Assembly (NCBI RefSeq): GCF_000014185.1
Contig: NC_008148.1
Location: forward strand, 1,840,001-1,904,000
Origin: Rubrobacter xylanophilus DSM 9941
GTDB taxonomy: Bacteria > Actinomycetota > Rubrobacteria > Rubrobacterales > Rubrobacteraceae
Direction: 5' to 3'
DNA: 64,000 bases
Both the position numbers and the translations under genes were made by a program. Position 1 is the stretch's first letter; each line of letters starts with the position of its first letter. Shown piece by piece: positions 44,098 to 53,637 of the stretch. The notes beneath the pieces are model-generated. The model saw only the letters and a program-made list of their open reading frames with translations. It was not told the origin of the DNA and searched no databases.

Positions 44098-45279
44098 TCA
44101 AAGGCTGCCTCCGGCACTGTCCATCAAGTATCGTCCGAGGCGCTTAGCTGCTTCGGTGTGCCGACGAACGACGCGCTTGGCCTCCTCCAGGTCCCCAGCC
44201 TCGAAGGCCTCCGTAAGCCGGACGTGATCTTCGGCCAGGGTCTTAAGTTGTTCGCCAGCAAACTCGTCATCAGCTTCTAGGGCCGCACGTAGCGCGCTCG
44301 ACATGACCGCTTCTGCTGTAAGCTGCCGATAAGTTTCGAGCAGAGTAGGATTATTGGCGAGAGCGACGGTGTACTCGTGAAACGCAGCATTGGCTTCCAC
44401 ATAGCGCTCGGCGGAGACCGGTCGCCCCTCTCCCGAGAATAGCGTCGCCTCCATACGCCTTCGTAATTCTGCAAGCTCTTCATTGGATATGCGGCCAACT
44501 GCTTTCTCAGCAGCGCCGACCTCTAGTGCACATCGAGTGTCTAGAGCTCCATTCAGTGTCTCAGAGTCGAGCGGGCTTACGACATAGCGACCCTCCTCCT
44601 CCCGAGTGACGAGCCCCTCAGCCTCTAGCCTGGTCATCGCGTAGTAGACCGCTTGGCGTGGAGCATCAAGTTGGTACGCAAGATCGTTGATAGTAATGCT
44701 CTGTCCAGCCGGAACATCGCGCTCAAGCACCAGCTGCCGTATTTCCCTGTAGACTCTCTCGTCGCTAGCCTCTTGGAAACGCCCAAACTTGCCCCTGAAG
44801 TACGTCAGCGGGGTTCCCTCTTTAGCCCACGCATTCTGTACCTCGGCAAGAAACACAGAGTGGGTTCCAGCTGTCACCTCTTCCACAACGCGGCACTCGA
44901 GGTGAGCCAGCGCGTCCTTCAAGAGCGGCTCTCCAAGCTCCCCATAGACGATCTCAACACCCCGATACTTGTCTGTATTAGGCCGCGCGAACCGCGCAGC
45001 GAGTTCGCCCTGATCCTCGTGGAGGATGTTCACTGCGAAAGCTTTTGACTCGGCTATGGCGTGTCGCGTACCGGTCTTCTTATTCACGCAGACTAGCAAC
45101 ATCGGTGGGTCTAGCGACAGCGAACACACCGCGCTCGCGGTGATCCCGAAATTGGTCTCCTTGTGGCGTGCCGTAATGATCGTGACACCACTGGCGAAGT
45201 GGCCGATGACATCGCGAAAGAGATCCCGGTCCACAAAACGACCACTCGTCGAATCTTGTTCGATACCAGTGGAATCCAT
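44098..45279 (-). CDS. flavin reductase fused to a GntR-type regulator (wHTH-FCD)
   Basis: About 393 residues from ATG 45279 (GGAAGGAGGAAAC before it). The first ~155 residues are an FMN-binding flavin reductase domain (FASGVTIITARHKETNFGIT, SLSLDPPMLLVCVNKKTGT). A winged helix follows (IRQLVLERDVPAGQSITIND, then RQAVYYAMTRLEAEGLVTRE) and an FCD domain to the end. The reductase would feed the HpaB-type oxygenase encoded downstream, while the C-terminal half could control the operon from the dyad at 45353. Fusion of electron-donor and repressor is unusual. Confidence 0.82.
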   Translation of the reverse strand: MDSTGIEQDSTSGRFVDRDLFRDVIGHFASGVTIITARHKETNFGITASAVCSLSLDPPMLLVCVNKKTGTRHAIAESKAFAVNILHEDQGELAARFARPNTDKYRGVEIVYGELGEPLLKDALAHLECRVVEEVTAGTHSVFLAEVQNAWAKEGTPLTYFRGKFGRFQEASDERVYREIRQLVLERDVPAGQSITINDLAYQLDAPRQAVYYAMTRLEAEGLVTREEEGRYVVSPLDSETLNGALDTRCALEVGAAEKAVGRISNEELAELRRRMEATLFSGEGRPVSAERYVEANAAFHEYTVALANNPTLLETYRQLTAEAVMSSALRAALEADDEFAGEQLKTLAEDHVRLTEAFEAGDLEEAKRVVRRHTEAAKRLGRYLMDSAGGSL

Positions 45280-45352
45280 GTTTCCTCCTTCCCAGTGAAC
45301 CCCCAAAGAAAGAGTTGCGTCTCCTCCTCTCTAGTTTTTACAAATATAGCAC

Positions 45353-45367
45353 TTTATGTTCGATAAA
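45353..45367. promoter_or_regulatory. candidate operator TTTAT-N5-ATAAA of the fusion gene
   Basis: TTTAT-GTTCG-ATAAA is a perfect 5-bp dyad in an AT-rich stretch about 75 bases upstream of the reductase-regulator fusion. It could bind its GntR half. Confidence 0.45.
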
Positions 45368-45376
45368 TATACACAA

Positions 45377-45567
45377 TCATCGGGCCGATGTCAAGAGTGA
45401 CGTACAGAAGCAACTGTCCCATAGACGGTGAGCGAGTTTGAGAAATTTGTCTTCCGTGGATCGTTCGTAGACGCTGAAGGAGCCCCATCTCACCCACACC
45501 GCTCCCTCAAAGCCTGCCACTGAGAGTGAGAGACTGGACATGAGTGCAACACTACCCAAGGAGCGTA
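45377..45567. other. gap between the fusion gene and the IS5 remnant
   Basis: A minus-strand frame of about 60 codons (EGAVWVRWGSFSVYERSTED and LAHRLWDSCF) lies here but matches no family I know. It may be a fragment of a displaced gene. Nothing else is seen. Confidence 0.25.
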
Positions 45568-46498
45568 GGGCGTGTTTGATGAATACTTGCCTGTGTTAGC
45601 CTCAACCATGTTAGGGGAGGGTTTACAAACAGCGAAAAGGAGCCCTCAGCGATAGTAAGGCGAGACGAGATCAACGACGAAGCTTGGGAGCAGATAGCCC
45701 CTCTTTTGCCCAAAAACGGACACCGCGGCAAGCAATGGTGCGATCATCGTCGAATCACAAACGGCATCCTTTGAGGTTAAGAACCGGAGCCCCATGGCGC
45801 GAGGTGCCCGAGCGTTAAGTCCCTAGCAGACCTGCTACGGCCGATTCGTGCGCTGGAGGAGGGACGGCACCTGGGATCGGCTGCTCGCCCACGTCCAGAC
45901 CAAATCGGATGCGGTGAGTGAGGTCCGGTGGGAAGTGAGCGTGTACTCCACGCAGGGCCCAAGCGCACCAGCACGCTGCGGAAACGAGGCGCAAGAATAG
46001 CAACGAAGAGGGTGCAGGAACAAGGGAGGATTTTCCACCAAGCTGCACCTCTCTTCTTGCGACGGGAAAGGAAAGCCGCTTTCTATCGTGCTCACGGGCG
46101 TCCAGCGCCACGAGAGCACCCGGCTTGAGGCGGTGTTGGACGCCATTCAGGTGCCACGGCTTGGTCGTGGCCGTCCGCGCAAGAAGCCCGACCATCTCAT
46201 AGCCGACACAGGCTACAGCTACCCCACCTACCGGGAGCCCTTGATGAAGCGCGACATTCCCTATACCATCCCCCAGCGGCGCGATCAACGAGAGCGAAGG
46301 GCTAAGCGCCTGGGAGGCAAGCCGGGCTTCTAGAAGGCGACCTACCGTAGGCGCGACGTGGTAGAGCGGTGCGTGAACGGGCTCAAGCGGTGGCGGGTGG
46401 TAGCCACTCGATACGACAAGCGGGTTCTCAACTACCGGGCGGGGTGATCATCGCCTCGTTGATGATTTGGTTGACCTCATGAATCACCAGACAGGCCC
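45568..46498 (+). mobile_element. decayed IS5-family copy, related to the thiolase insertion
   Basis: The ends GGGCGTGTTTGATGAATAC (left) and GGGCCTGTCTGGTGATTCAT (right, complemented) resemble the intact IS at 26273. Transposase remnants include HLIADTGYSYPTYREPLMKR, the rearranged DVVERCVNGLKRW and LNYRAG. Several frameshifts and stops interrupt them. It is an older relative of the active copy. Confidence 0.78.
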
Positions 46499-46559
46499 TT
46501 AGTGCATCCTCAGAGAGGATTGTGTGTAATGAGCTAAGGTGATCTGCAAGAAACTTCCA

Positions 46560-46705
46560 ATCTCCGTTCGGGAACTCTCAGAAAAAAGGAGCGTGAACGT
46601 CTCGAAGCGGGGCTGCGCTCCAAAGACTCCTTCGTTCTGCGCCGCTGCCAGATACTTATGCTGGCGAGCGCACGAGGAATATCTCCCCCGAAGATAGCCC
46701 GAACG
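46560..46705 (+). pseudogene. IS630-family transposase N-terminal fragment
   Basis: The frame RKKERERLEAGLRSKDSFVL-RRCQILMLASARGISPPKIART is the N-terminal helix-turn-helix region of IS630 transposases. It is cut exactly where the IS3-family element begins (46706), so that element inserted into it. The 3' part of the IS630 gene is not found on the other side. Confidence 0.65.
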
Positions 46706-46738
46706 TGGAGTTCCCCCGCTAGCACGGACACGTTTACC

Positions 46739-47640
46739 TTACGCGACGCTAGCTTCCTCCATTGTATCCTCCTCGAAGTCCGCGGGACTCCTGTAGCCCA
46801 GAGCCGAGTGCAACCGGCGGGTGTTGTAGAACGTTTCCAGATACTCGAAGATGGCACTCTTGGCCGCCCGTATGCTCGGGAACTTCGGCCCATCCATCAG
46901 TTCGGCTTTCAGAGTAGAGACGAACGACTCGGCCATCGCGTTATCTAGAGCGGTTCCTGTATTTCCCATTGACGGGGTGATGCCCACCTCCTTGAGTCTC
47001 TCTGTGAAGGAGAGAGCAGAGTGTACTGGACGCCCTGGTCTCTGAGTGATGGATCAGACCGGGAGCTGGCTTCCTTCTCCACACGGCCATCCGCAGAGCG
47101 TCCACGACCAGCTCGGTCCGCAGATGGTTCTCCATAGCCCACCCGACGATGCGTCTTGAGTAGACGTCCAGAATGAAGGCGAGGTAGAGGAAACCTTCGT
47201 CGGTAGCAACGTAGGTGATGTCAACCACCCAGATCTTGTCTACTTCCGTGGCCGCAAAGTTCCTCTTGAGGAGATCCTCTGCGGCAGCGAACCTCTTGTT
47301 TCGACGGGTGATCCCCCTTTTCTTCTTGCCTCGCATGCAGCCCTGTAGTCCGGCTTGACGCATGAGCCTCGCCACCCGCTTGCGGCTAGCCAGCGAGTCC
47401 CGAGCGCCCTTGGGGCTCGGCATGCACCCTCGGAGATCCGTAGGTCTGTCTGCTGCGCCGGTGGATCTCGTGGATCTTCTCGGTGAGAGCGGCGTCCGCC
47501 CTATCTCTCTGTCCGAGGGCGATCTGCCTCTCCAGCCGTAGTAGCCGCTCCTCGATACCCCGAGCACGCGGCACATCAACTGGATAGGAAAGCTAGTCCT
47601 CTCCGCCTCGATGAGCCTGTAGGAGCTTACCGAGTCCCTT
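46739..47640 (-). pseudogene. IS3-family OrfB (integrase) remnant
   Basis: Three frames together give the rve-type integrase: MCRVLGVSRSGYYGWRGR; the DDE stretch VDKIWVVDITYVATDEGF and LAFILDVYSRRIVGWAM; then DNAMAESFVSTLKAELM with FYNTRRLHSALGYRSP. At least two shifts, one near 46960-46990, separate them. The catalytic residues are still visible but not in one frame. Confidence 0.78.
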
Positions 47641-47923
47641 CCTCCCTCGCGAAGAAGACGGCAGCTTTTTTCAAGAACTCCCTCTCTTGCTTGAGGGTCC
47701 TGACTTCCCGACGAAGCCTGCTCAGTTCCTCTCGCTCCGAGGTGGTAAGTCCATCCCGCTCGCCTTCGTCGACCTCGTGCTGGCGGATCCACCGCCTCAA
47801 CGATTCGCTGGCTATCCCCAGCTCCTCGGCCATCTTCGGGATCGACTTGTTCGAGGAGCGGTAGAGCCTTACAGCCTCCCTCTTAATAAACTCCGGTGGG
47901 TAGTGCGGTGTTGGTCCCGGCAC
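47627..47923 (-). CDS. IS3-family OrfA (helix-turn-helix protein)
   Basis: A 98-residue OrfA: an IS3 HTH ([32 protein letters not shown]) followed by a leucine-zipper coiled coil ([20 protein letters not shown]). Such proteins guide the OrfAB transposase to the ends. It appears intact, although the OrfB partner is not. Confidence 0.82.
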   Translation of the reverse strand: MPGPTPHYPPEFIKREAVRLYRSSNKSIPKMAEELGIASESLRRWIRQHEVDEGERDGLTTSEREELSRLRREVRTLKQEREFLKKAAVFFAREEGTR

Positions 47924-47951
47924 CGTGTGGACCCCCTTTCCGGGGACTCAA

Positions 47952-48012
<61 letters not shown>

Positions 48013-48015
48013 CCC

Positions 48016-48515
48016 CACTTTAGAGTGTCCGTCTTACCGGGGGAAGCCCACTTGACTGCGGTGGACGCGCGGGGCATCCCCATAGGGAGCGTCACCGCTC
48101 CGGCCAACCGTCACGACTCGCCGCTCTTGAGCGAAACCCTCGATGCCGTGGCCCAGACGCCGAGAGGACTGCCCGAGGGGACCGGCGTCCACCTCGACCG
48201 CGGCTACGACTCGAAGAGCACCCGCGAACGTCTAGGAGAGCGCTCTCTGCTCGCCGAGAAGATCTCCAAAAAGGGCAAGCCCGCCCCGCTCTGGCCGCCA
48301 CGAAGCGGTAGATAGGGGAGCGCACCAATTCGTGGCACAACGCCCACAAGAAGCTGGTGTGGTGCACCGAAACGTCGGGGACGGGTCATCGACTTCTGGT
48401 TGGCTTTCTCGGACCGTGATCATCATCGTGAGGCGGCTCATCCGAGAAGCTTGGAGTCGCTACCGCTGGGAGACCGGCCCTTCTCGCCGACCATGACCTA
48501 TTGGCGGAAGCTCTA
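48016..48515 (+). pseudogene. IS5-family transposase fragment
   Basis: The middle and C-terminal part of a different IS5-type transposase: HLTAVDARGIPIGSVTAPAN, GTGVHLDRGYDSKSTRERLG, then, after a shift, GERTNSWHNAHKKLVWCTE and YRWE. The N-terminal domain is missing and there are stops after 48315. The remnant ends near 48515, about 20 bases short of the MFS gene stop. Confidence 0.72.
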
Positions 48516-48535
48516 AATAGATTGTGCTCATGAAC

Positions 48536-49903
48536 TCAAAGACTCTCGTCTTCGTGTGCTCGCTCCTCAGTTGTTGCCTTCGCATCTGCCGAAAAATCGA
48601 CGTCCTTGGTTTCTGGGCCCCACGCCGCCCCGATGGCGATCAGGAGGCCACCTACCACTACGAGAACGAGCACTGTGTACTCAAAGGGCATGAATGTCGC
48701 CAAGCCCGCCTGATAAAATGCGTAGAAAGAAGGAAGGATTACCGCGAGGCTGTAGCCGAGACCGTATCCTGAAGCTCGGACGCCAATGTGGAAGCGTTCG
48801 TTTATGTAAGCGGGCGTGAGGGCGAAGGGAGAATCCACCAAAGCCACGATAGCTACAGTCAGTAGGACGACTCCGAAGTAACTCTCTGACGCATTACTTA
48901 TAAGCAGATAGTACAATAGAGTGGCCACAATCGCTATAATAGCGCCCATGGCGATCAGGAAAGTGCGGCGTCCTATCCGTTGGCTGATCAGCCCGGCTAC
49001 GATATTCGCAGGGATTAGCACGAGGTAGGCGACGACCAGCGTGACAGTGACGTTCGTGCTAGAGAACCCTACCGGACCGCCAAGCACACCGGGCAAAATG
49101 GCTGCTACTGTTTGCAACGCGAGACAGAGCCCGCTCATCAGCACAAATACCTGCAAGAAGCTCCTCAAATTCTCGCCTCTGAATAGCTGCTTGATGGGCG
49201 CTTCTGTGTGCTCAGAGCCTTGCCAGAGCTCCGACTCGCTGACAGCGTGGTAATAATAGATCGCGAACGCGAAGGCTAGGGCAGCCCCAATGAAGAAGGG
49301 GATCCTCCATCCCCACTGCACGTAGGGAGCATCGAGCTTTTCAGAGGGCATCAAGAAGAGCAAGAGCAGGGTGATCAGCGCGATGGAAGCGTAGGCCAGC
49401 GGGAAAGCGCAGTTGATCACCGCGCTGTAGAGGCCCCGCTTCTCCTTGGGAGAATACTCCATAGCCAGCGGGTTCGCCGCAGTGTACTCTCCACCAAGAA
49501 ATATGCCGTCGACGAAGCGCAAGGCGATGAAGAGAATCACGGCTGCTATGCCCCATTGTTGGTAGCCGGGTAGCAAGGCCATTAGCAGGGTCGCCACGCC
49601 AAAGCCCGTGATGGAGATCATGGCCGTGCGTTTGCGCCCGATCGTATCCGCGAAGTGCCCGAATATCCCTGCCCCCAAAGGCCGTCCGATCAGCGTCACC
49701 GCAAAGATCGAGGCCCCAACGATCGCGGTCGCCGTGGCGCCCAGATCCGGCGCCACGAAATAGGTCAAGACAGGTGCCAGGACCACGATAGGTAGGTAGA
49801 TGTCGAACATATCTACGAAGTAGGCTAAGAAAGCGCCCCGAATAGCGTGCTTTGCTCGAGGATTCATTGTTTTCCAACTCTGCCCGTCAGATACGGCTGT
49901 CAT
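48536..49903 (-). CDS. MFS transporter, metabolite:H+ symporter type
   Basis: A 455-residue twelve-helix permease of the major facilitator superfamily. The loop 2-3 signature GHFADTIGRKRTAM and the family-typical RFVDGIFLGGEYTAAN place it near the metabolite:proton symporter/sugar-porter group that imports carboxylates. ATG 49903 is chosen for AAAGGAG upstream; a longer frame would include an unrelated IS remnant. Its place between catabolic operons suggests uptake of an aromatic or dicarboxylic acid substrate. Confidence 0.85.
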   Translation of the reverse strand: MTAVSDGQSWKTMNPRAKHAIRGAFLAYFVDMFDIYLPIVVLAPVLTYFVAPDLGATATAIVGASIFAVTLIGRPLGAGIFGHFADTIGRKRTAMISITGFGVATLLMALLPGYQQWGIAAVILFIALRFVDGIFLGGEYTAANPLAMEYSPKEKRGLYSAVINCAFPLAYASIALITLLLLFLMPSEKLDAPYVQWGWRIPFFIGAALAFAFAIYYYHAVSESELWQGSEHTEAPIKQLFRGENLRSFLQVFVLMSGLCLALQTVAAILPGVLGGPVGFSSTNVTVTLVVAYLVLIPANIVAGLISQRIGRRTFLIAMGAIIAIVATLLYYLLISNASESYFGVVLLTVAIVALVDSPFALTPAYINERFHIGVRASGYGLGYSLAVILPSFYAFYQAGLATFMPFEYTVLVLVVVGGLLIAIGAAWGPETKDVDFSADAKATTEERAHEDESL

Positions 49904-50019
49904 TGGATTTCTCCTTTCCCTCAATAGCTGTGAAAGGCAACGAGGGTGTCTTTTGCCTTTCACTATCTCGAATGTTGCAGTTTGCTTTTCTCTCGATATT
50001 TTGAAGATCAACGCTCTGG

Positions 50020-50345
50020 GGCGTGTTATGAACCCGCGCCGAGAATGCCGGCTGCCTACAGGAGGAAGAGGCAAGCGAACGCAACGAAGTGCAACCCCGC
50101 CAAAATGGCGGGCAGCCTCTCGTAATCCTTCACAACCGCCGGAAGCGCCATGCCCAGGCAAAATTCCGCTCCACCACCCAACGACGCGGCAATAGCACGA
50201 AGCCCCGCTTTGTCTCCTCGCACTTGACTACCTCCAACCTCATGGCGTGGGTCTCAGCCTCTTTGGCAGCTCATCCTCCGGTGTAGTCTTGGTCGAAGTA
50301 GGCCAGTTTCACCGACTTCCCGTTGTCTCTTGCAAGCCCTCTGCC
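50020..50345 (-). pseudogene. IS5-family transposase C-terminal remnant
   Basis: The minus strand encodes KLAYFDQDYTG-like and [20 protein letters not shown], then [16 protein letters not shown]. After a one-base shift, KDYERLPAILAGLHFVAFA follows. These are the end regions of an IS5 (IS1031-like) transposase. Stops and shifts occur throughout. A GGGCGTGTT end-like sequence near 50020 may be the IS terminus. Confidence 0.7.
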
Positions 50346-50361
50346 AACTCGCCTACGTACA

Positions 50362-51126
50362 TCATTTGGGAAGATTGCGGCCCCACCTTTGAGCTTCGTA
50401 ACCTGGCCCGTAGTGCAGGAGCTTCATCGTCTCTTGGTAGGCGCGTAGCGTCTTTCGGGATGAGATAAAGCTACCGATCAGCAGACCCAAAGCGAGTCCG
50501 ATAGCTACGGGTGCGGCCTGGCGCAGCATTGGTGCTCCGATCACCGACAGCATATCGAGAGATCTTTCTCCTACAGGTGCTGTGGCGGTCGTTCTAGACG
50601 GCGGGGCTTCGCCTGACTCCGGTTTCCCTGTTGGTGTGGTCTCTTCAGATGGTCGGGGGGCCTCCTCTTCTCGTCCTTCACCAGAGAGCACCTGAGATTC
50701 GAGGTTGCGGGCGAACTGGTCGAGGATCCTTTGCGAGACGTTGCCGATGGCTCCCCTGCCGAACTGCGCGACCTTTCCGCGCACCTCCAGGTCAGTGTCC
50801 ATCCTAAGCACGCTCTTCGAGTCCGATCCAGACACGGTAGCAGTGATCGTGGCCTCAGTGCCACCCTGTCCGTTGACCTCACGACCCGATGCCCTCATCA
50901 CTGCGCGACGGGCGTCGTGGTCGAGCTCCTGGAAGCGTATGGTTCCCCGGTAAGAAGTGGTTATCGGCCCAACCTTGACCTTAACGGTGCCCGCGTAGGT
51001 GTCGTCGTCCTCCTTCCCCTCTAGGGTCGCCCCCGGCAGCAAAGGCGCCACGCGCTCGACATCGGCGAGGATATCAAAGAGCTCGTCAGGCGGCGCAGCT
51101 ACCTCGATCTGGTTCTGGATCCTCAC
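50362..51126 (-). CDS. CoxG-type SRPBCC protein with C-terminal membrane anchor
   Basis: A 254-residue protein. Residues 1-145 are the CoxG domain (IEVAAPPDELFDILADVERV, ...LLPGATLEG), found with molybdenum hydroxylases, where it recruits or anchors the enzyme at the membrane. A Glu/Pro/Thr-rich linker and one hydrophobic segment (PVAIGLALGLLIGSFISSRK) follow. It is probably the membrane partner of the Mo-hydroxylase encoded divergently at 55543-61679, although it sits in the opposite operon. Confidence 0.82.
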   Translation of the reverse strand: MRIQNQIEVAAPPDELFDILADVERVAPLLPGATLEGKEDDDTYAGTVKVKVGPITTSYRGTIRFQELDHDARRAVMRASGREVNGQGGTEATITATVSGSDSKSVLRMDTDLEVRGKVAQFGRGAIGNVSQRILDQFARNLESQVLSGEGREEEAPRPSEETTPTGKPESGEAPPSRTTATAPVGERSLDMLSVIGAPMLRQAAPVAIGLALGLLIGSFISSRKTLRAYQETMKLLHYGPGYEAQRWGRNLPK

Positions 51127-51142
51127 GCTCGCCTCCCCAAGT

Positions 51143-51940
51143 CTAGAGGTCCATTAGGGCCTTGCGCTGCCCACCGTCGATGGGGACGTGGGCACCGTGT
51201 ACGAAGCTCGCCCTCGGGGAAGCAAGAAAGGCTACCAAGTTAGCTACCTCCTCGGGCTCGCAGATCCGCCCGAACGGGATGCTGTTTATTGTTAGCTCGT
51301 GAGCCCTCTCCCGAGAGATTCCCTTGTCCCTCGCGAATGCCTCCTCGAGTCCCTCCCAGCGGTCAGTGTTGACGGGACCAGGATTCACCGTGTTTATGCG
51401 CACGCCGAAGCGCCCGTACTGTTCCGCCATCGCGGAGGCGAAGTTAATGTCGGCTGCATTGGCGACCCCAGCGGTGGTCTCCCAATAGCTGGGCTTGAGC
51501 CCGTCGTTTCCCACCACGAGGACCACGCTTCCGCCTCCCTGCTCCCTCATGAGCGGAAGCACGGCCCTGCAGGCTCGTACGTAGCCCATGAATTTAAGGT
51601 TGAGGCTGCTGAACCATTGATCTTCCGTCAAATTTTCGAGGAGGCCTCCAGGAGAGCTCCCGGCGCAGGTAATGAGTATGTCTATCCTGCCGAAAGAGTC
51701 GATCGTCTCTGCAACCGCGCGCTCGACGTCCTCGGGCTTACTCATATCGCCCGCAATCGGCACAACTTTCTGACCGGTCGCCTCGGAGATCTCCCGTGCC
51801 GTCTGCTCCAGCAACTCCCGTCCGCGCGCGGTGATGACCACCGTACATCCCTCCTCGGCAAGGGTCCGGGCGCACTCCCTGCCTATGCCCTTGCTTGCCC
51901 CCGTGATGAAGGCCACCTTGCCTTCGAGACCCAGGTCCAT
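51143..51940 (-). CDS. short-chain dehydrogenase/reductase
   Basis: A 265-residue classical SDR. The cofactor motif is TGASKGIGRECA and the structural Asn-Ala-Gly is changed to TCAGSS. The catalytic Tyr position is atypical: the S..YxxxK triad reads VVGNDGLKPSYWETTAGVAN, with no clear YxxxK. PGPVNTDRW follows. It starts at ATG behind AGGAGGAG and overlaps or abuts the CoxG gene by 16 bases. It may oxidise a hydroxyacyl or hydroxy-alicyclic intermediate; the unusual active site makes this uncertain. Confidence 0.8.
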   Translation of the reverse strand: MDLGLEGKVAFITGASKGIGRECARTLAEEGCTVVITARGRELLEQTAREISEATGQKVVPIAGDMSKPEDVERAVAETIDSFGRIDILITCAGSSPGGLLENLTEDQWFSSLNLKFMGYVRACRAVLPLMREQGGGSVVLVVGNDGLKPSYWETTAGVANAADINFASAMAEQYGRFGVRINTVNPGPVNTDRWEGLEEAFARDKGISRERAHELTINSIPFGRICEPEEVANLVAFLASPRASFVHGAHVPIDGGQRKALMDL

Positions 51941-51996
51941 ACGACTCCTCCTTTGGTTCGACTGCCAACCGTAAACTCCTCGACGAACCCACCGTG

Positions 51997-53637
51997 CTAT
52001 GGTCCGGCGCGAGCCTCCTCGCCAGCTATGCGGACCAACTCGTTCCGCAGCACTTTTCCCACCTCGTTGCGCGGGAGCTCGTCAATCTTCAAGAACCTCT
52101 TTGGGCACTTATAGCCGCTAAGATGTTCGCGGACGTGGCTCGCAAGTTTACTGCTATCTACCATATTACCTTGAGCGGGAACGACAAAGGCTACTACCTC
52201 CTCACCCCACCGCTCCGACGGAACCCCCACAACTGCTGCCCTGTCAACAGCGGGGTGACTCTCCAGAACCAGTTCAACCTCGCGAGGATACACGTTCAGG
52301 CCGCCGGAGATAATCAACTCCTTTGAGCGACCTGTGATGGTCAGGTATCCGTCGCCGGGATCGACGCGTCCTATATCGCCGGTCCGGAACCATCCTCCCG
52401 GATAGAAACTATCCCTGGTGGCATCCGGAAGGTTCCAGTAGCCCGAGAAGACCTGTGGACCACGTAGCACTATCTCACCGGCGTTTCCAGGCGGCATGCA
52501 GCAGCCATGGTCATCGACTATGGCTAACTCGGTACCCGGAAGAGGCAACCCCACGGAACCGAACTTCCGAGGACCATCGTACGGGTTGGAGACGCTCAAC
52601 CCACTCTCGGTGCTCCCGTAACGTTCCAGTACGTCCCTCCCCAGCACCGCCGACACCCTATGGGCCAACTCAGGAGACAGAGCCGCAGATCCGGATACGG
52701 CGAGCCGGAGCGACGAAAAATTCACATCTCTAATACCTTCCCACTCGACAAGACGCTCGTAGATAGCCGGTACTGCGAATAGAACCGTGGCGCTCTCGGA
52801 CTCTATGGCCGCGCAAAGCCTGCCCGGGTCGAATTTGCTGTGCACCACAGCGCGAGCACCCGCAAGCAGCGACGCGTGGACGCCGCCGAGCCCATGCTGG
52901 TGAGAGAGCGGCAACGCGTGCACGAGAACATCGTTCTCGCACCATCGCCACGCCCGCATTACGGCACGGATCGAGGAGAGCAGGTTAGCGTGAGAGAGGG
53001 GGACTCCCTTGGGACGCCCCGTAGTGCCAGACGTGTAGGCGAGCAACGCAGTCTCATCGCCGCCAGCATTCTCCGGTTCCAGAGGCTCGCCTTCGGAGAT
53101 TACCTGCTGCAAACAGGGAACAGCCGAAGTCGTCCGCTCTTCCAACGCGACGACCAACCGAAGCTCATAATCGCCGCGAGAGATCGCTACCAGCTTCTTG
53201 AGCGCGTCGCCATATCCCAGCGCGCACGTAGCACCGCTGTCTTCGACCAGATGGCGCAACTCGCGCTCGGTGAGGGTGGCACCTGCCGGCACCACGACGG
53301 CCCCGGCTCTGAGGATGCCCAGGTAGGCCATCACGAAATTAAGCGAGTTACCCCCGCATAGAACCACTCGTTCGCCCTGACCAATGCCCCGAGACCTGAG
53401 CCAGCCTCCTATCCTAGCAGCGGAGCGGTCAAGATCTCCGTGAGAGATCATCTCGTTGTCGATGGTCAAGGCCGTATGCCCCGGAACGCGCGTCGCGGTA
53501 TCATGGAACGCCGGTGGCAATGAACCTTCGGCGAGTTCCGCCCGTAGCTGGTCAGGGACAACCTCTTCTGTCAGGTGCCGCTGCCACGCCTCAACCGTCC
53601 CTGGAGCCAGCCTATCGGGACTAGGCAAGTTTGTCAT
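51997..53637 (-). CDS. AMP-binding acyl-CoA synthetase/ligase
   Basis: A 546-residue ANL-superfamily ligase. The P-loop is LLAYTSGTTGRPKGVPLSH. Motif A5 is LERYGSTESG; GGWFRTGDIG and the hinge ITGRSKELIISGGLNVYPRE follow, with the catalytic Lys in PRNEVGKVLRN. It activates a carboxylic acid to its CoA thioester, probably the acid made by or fed to the Mo-hydroxylase operon. ATG 53637 overlaps the preceding enoyl-CoA hydratase stop (ATGA). Confidence 0.87.
   Translation of the reverse strand: MTNLPSPDRLAPGTVEAWQRHLTEEVVPDQLRAELAEGSLPPAFHDTATRVPGHTALTIDNEMISHGDLDRSAARIGGWLRSRGIGQGERVVLCGGNSLNFVMAYLGILRAGAVVVPAGATLTERELRHLVEDSGATCALGYGDALKKLVAISRGDYELRLVVALEERTTSAVPCLQQVISEGEPLEPENAGGDETALLAYTSGTTGRPKGVPLSHANLLSSIRAVMRAWRWCENDVLVHALPLSHQHGLGGVHASLLAGARAVVHSKFDPGRLCAAIESESATVLFAVPAIYERLVEWEGIRDVNFSSLRLAVSGSAALSPELAHRVSAVLGRDVLERYGSTESGLSVSNPYDGPRKFGSVGLPLPGTELAIVDDHGCCMPPGNAGEIVLRGPQVFSGYWNLPDATRDSFYPGGWFRTGDIGRVDPGDGYLTITGRSKELIISGGLNVYPREVELVLESHPAVDRAAVVGVPSERWGEEVVAFVVPAQGNMVDSSKLASHVREHLSGYKCPKRFLKIDELPRNEVGKVLRNELVRIAGEEARAGP

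Larger units (their letters stand above)
46706..47950 (-). mobile_element. IS3-family element, decayed
   Basis: The ends begin TGGAGTTCCCCC... and, on the opposite strand, TGAGTCCCC..., with a shared ACACG inside. The element starts TG and ends CA as IS3 members do. It holds OrfA (47627-47923) and an OrfB broken by frameshifts. It inserted into the IS630 fragment on the left and abuts the TAG microsatellite on the right. Confidence 0.75.
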
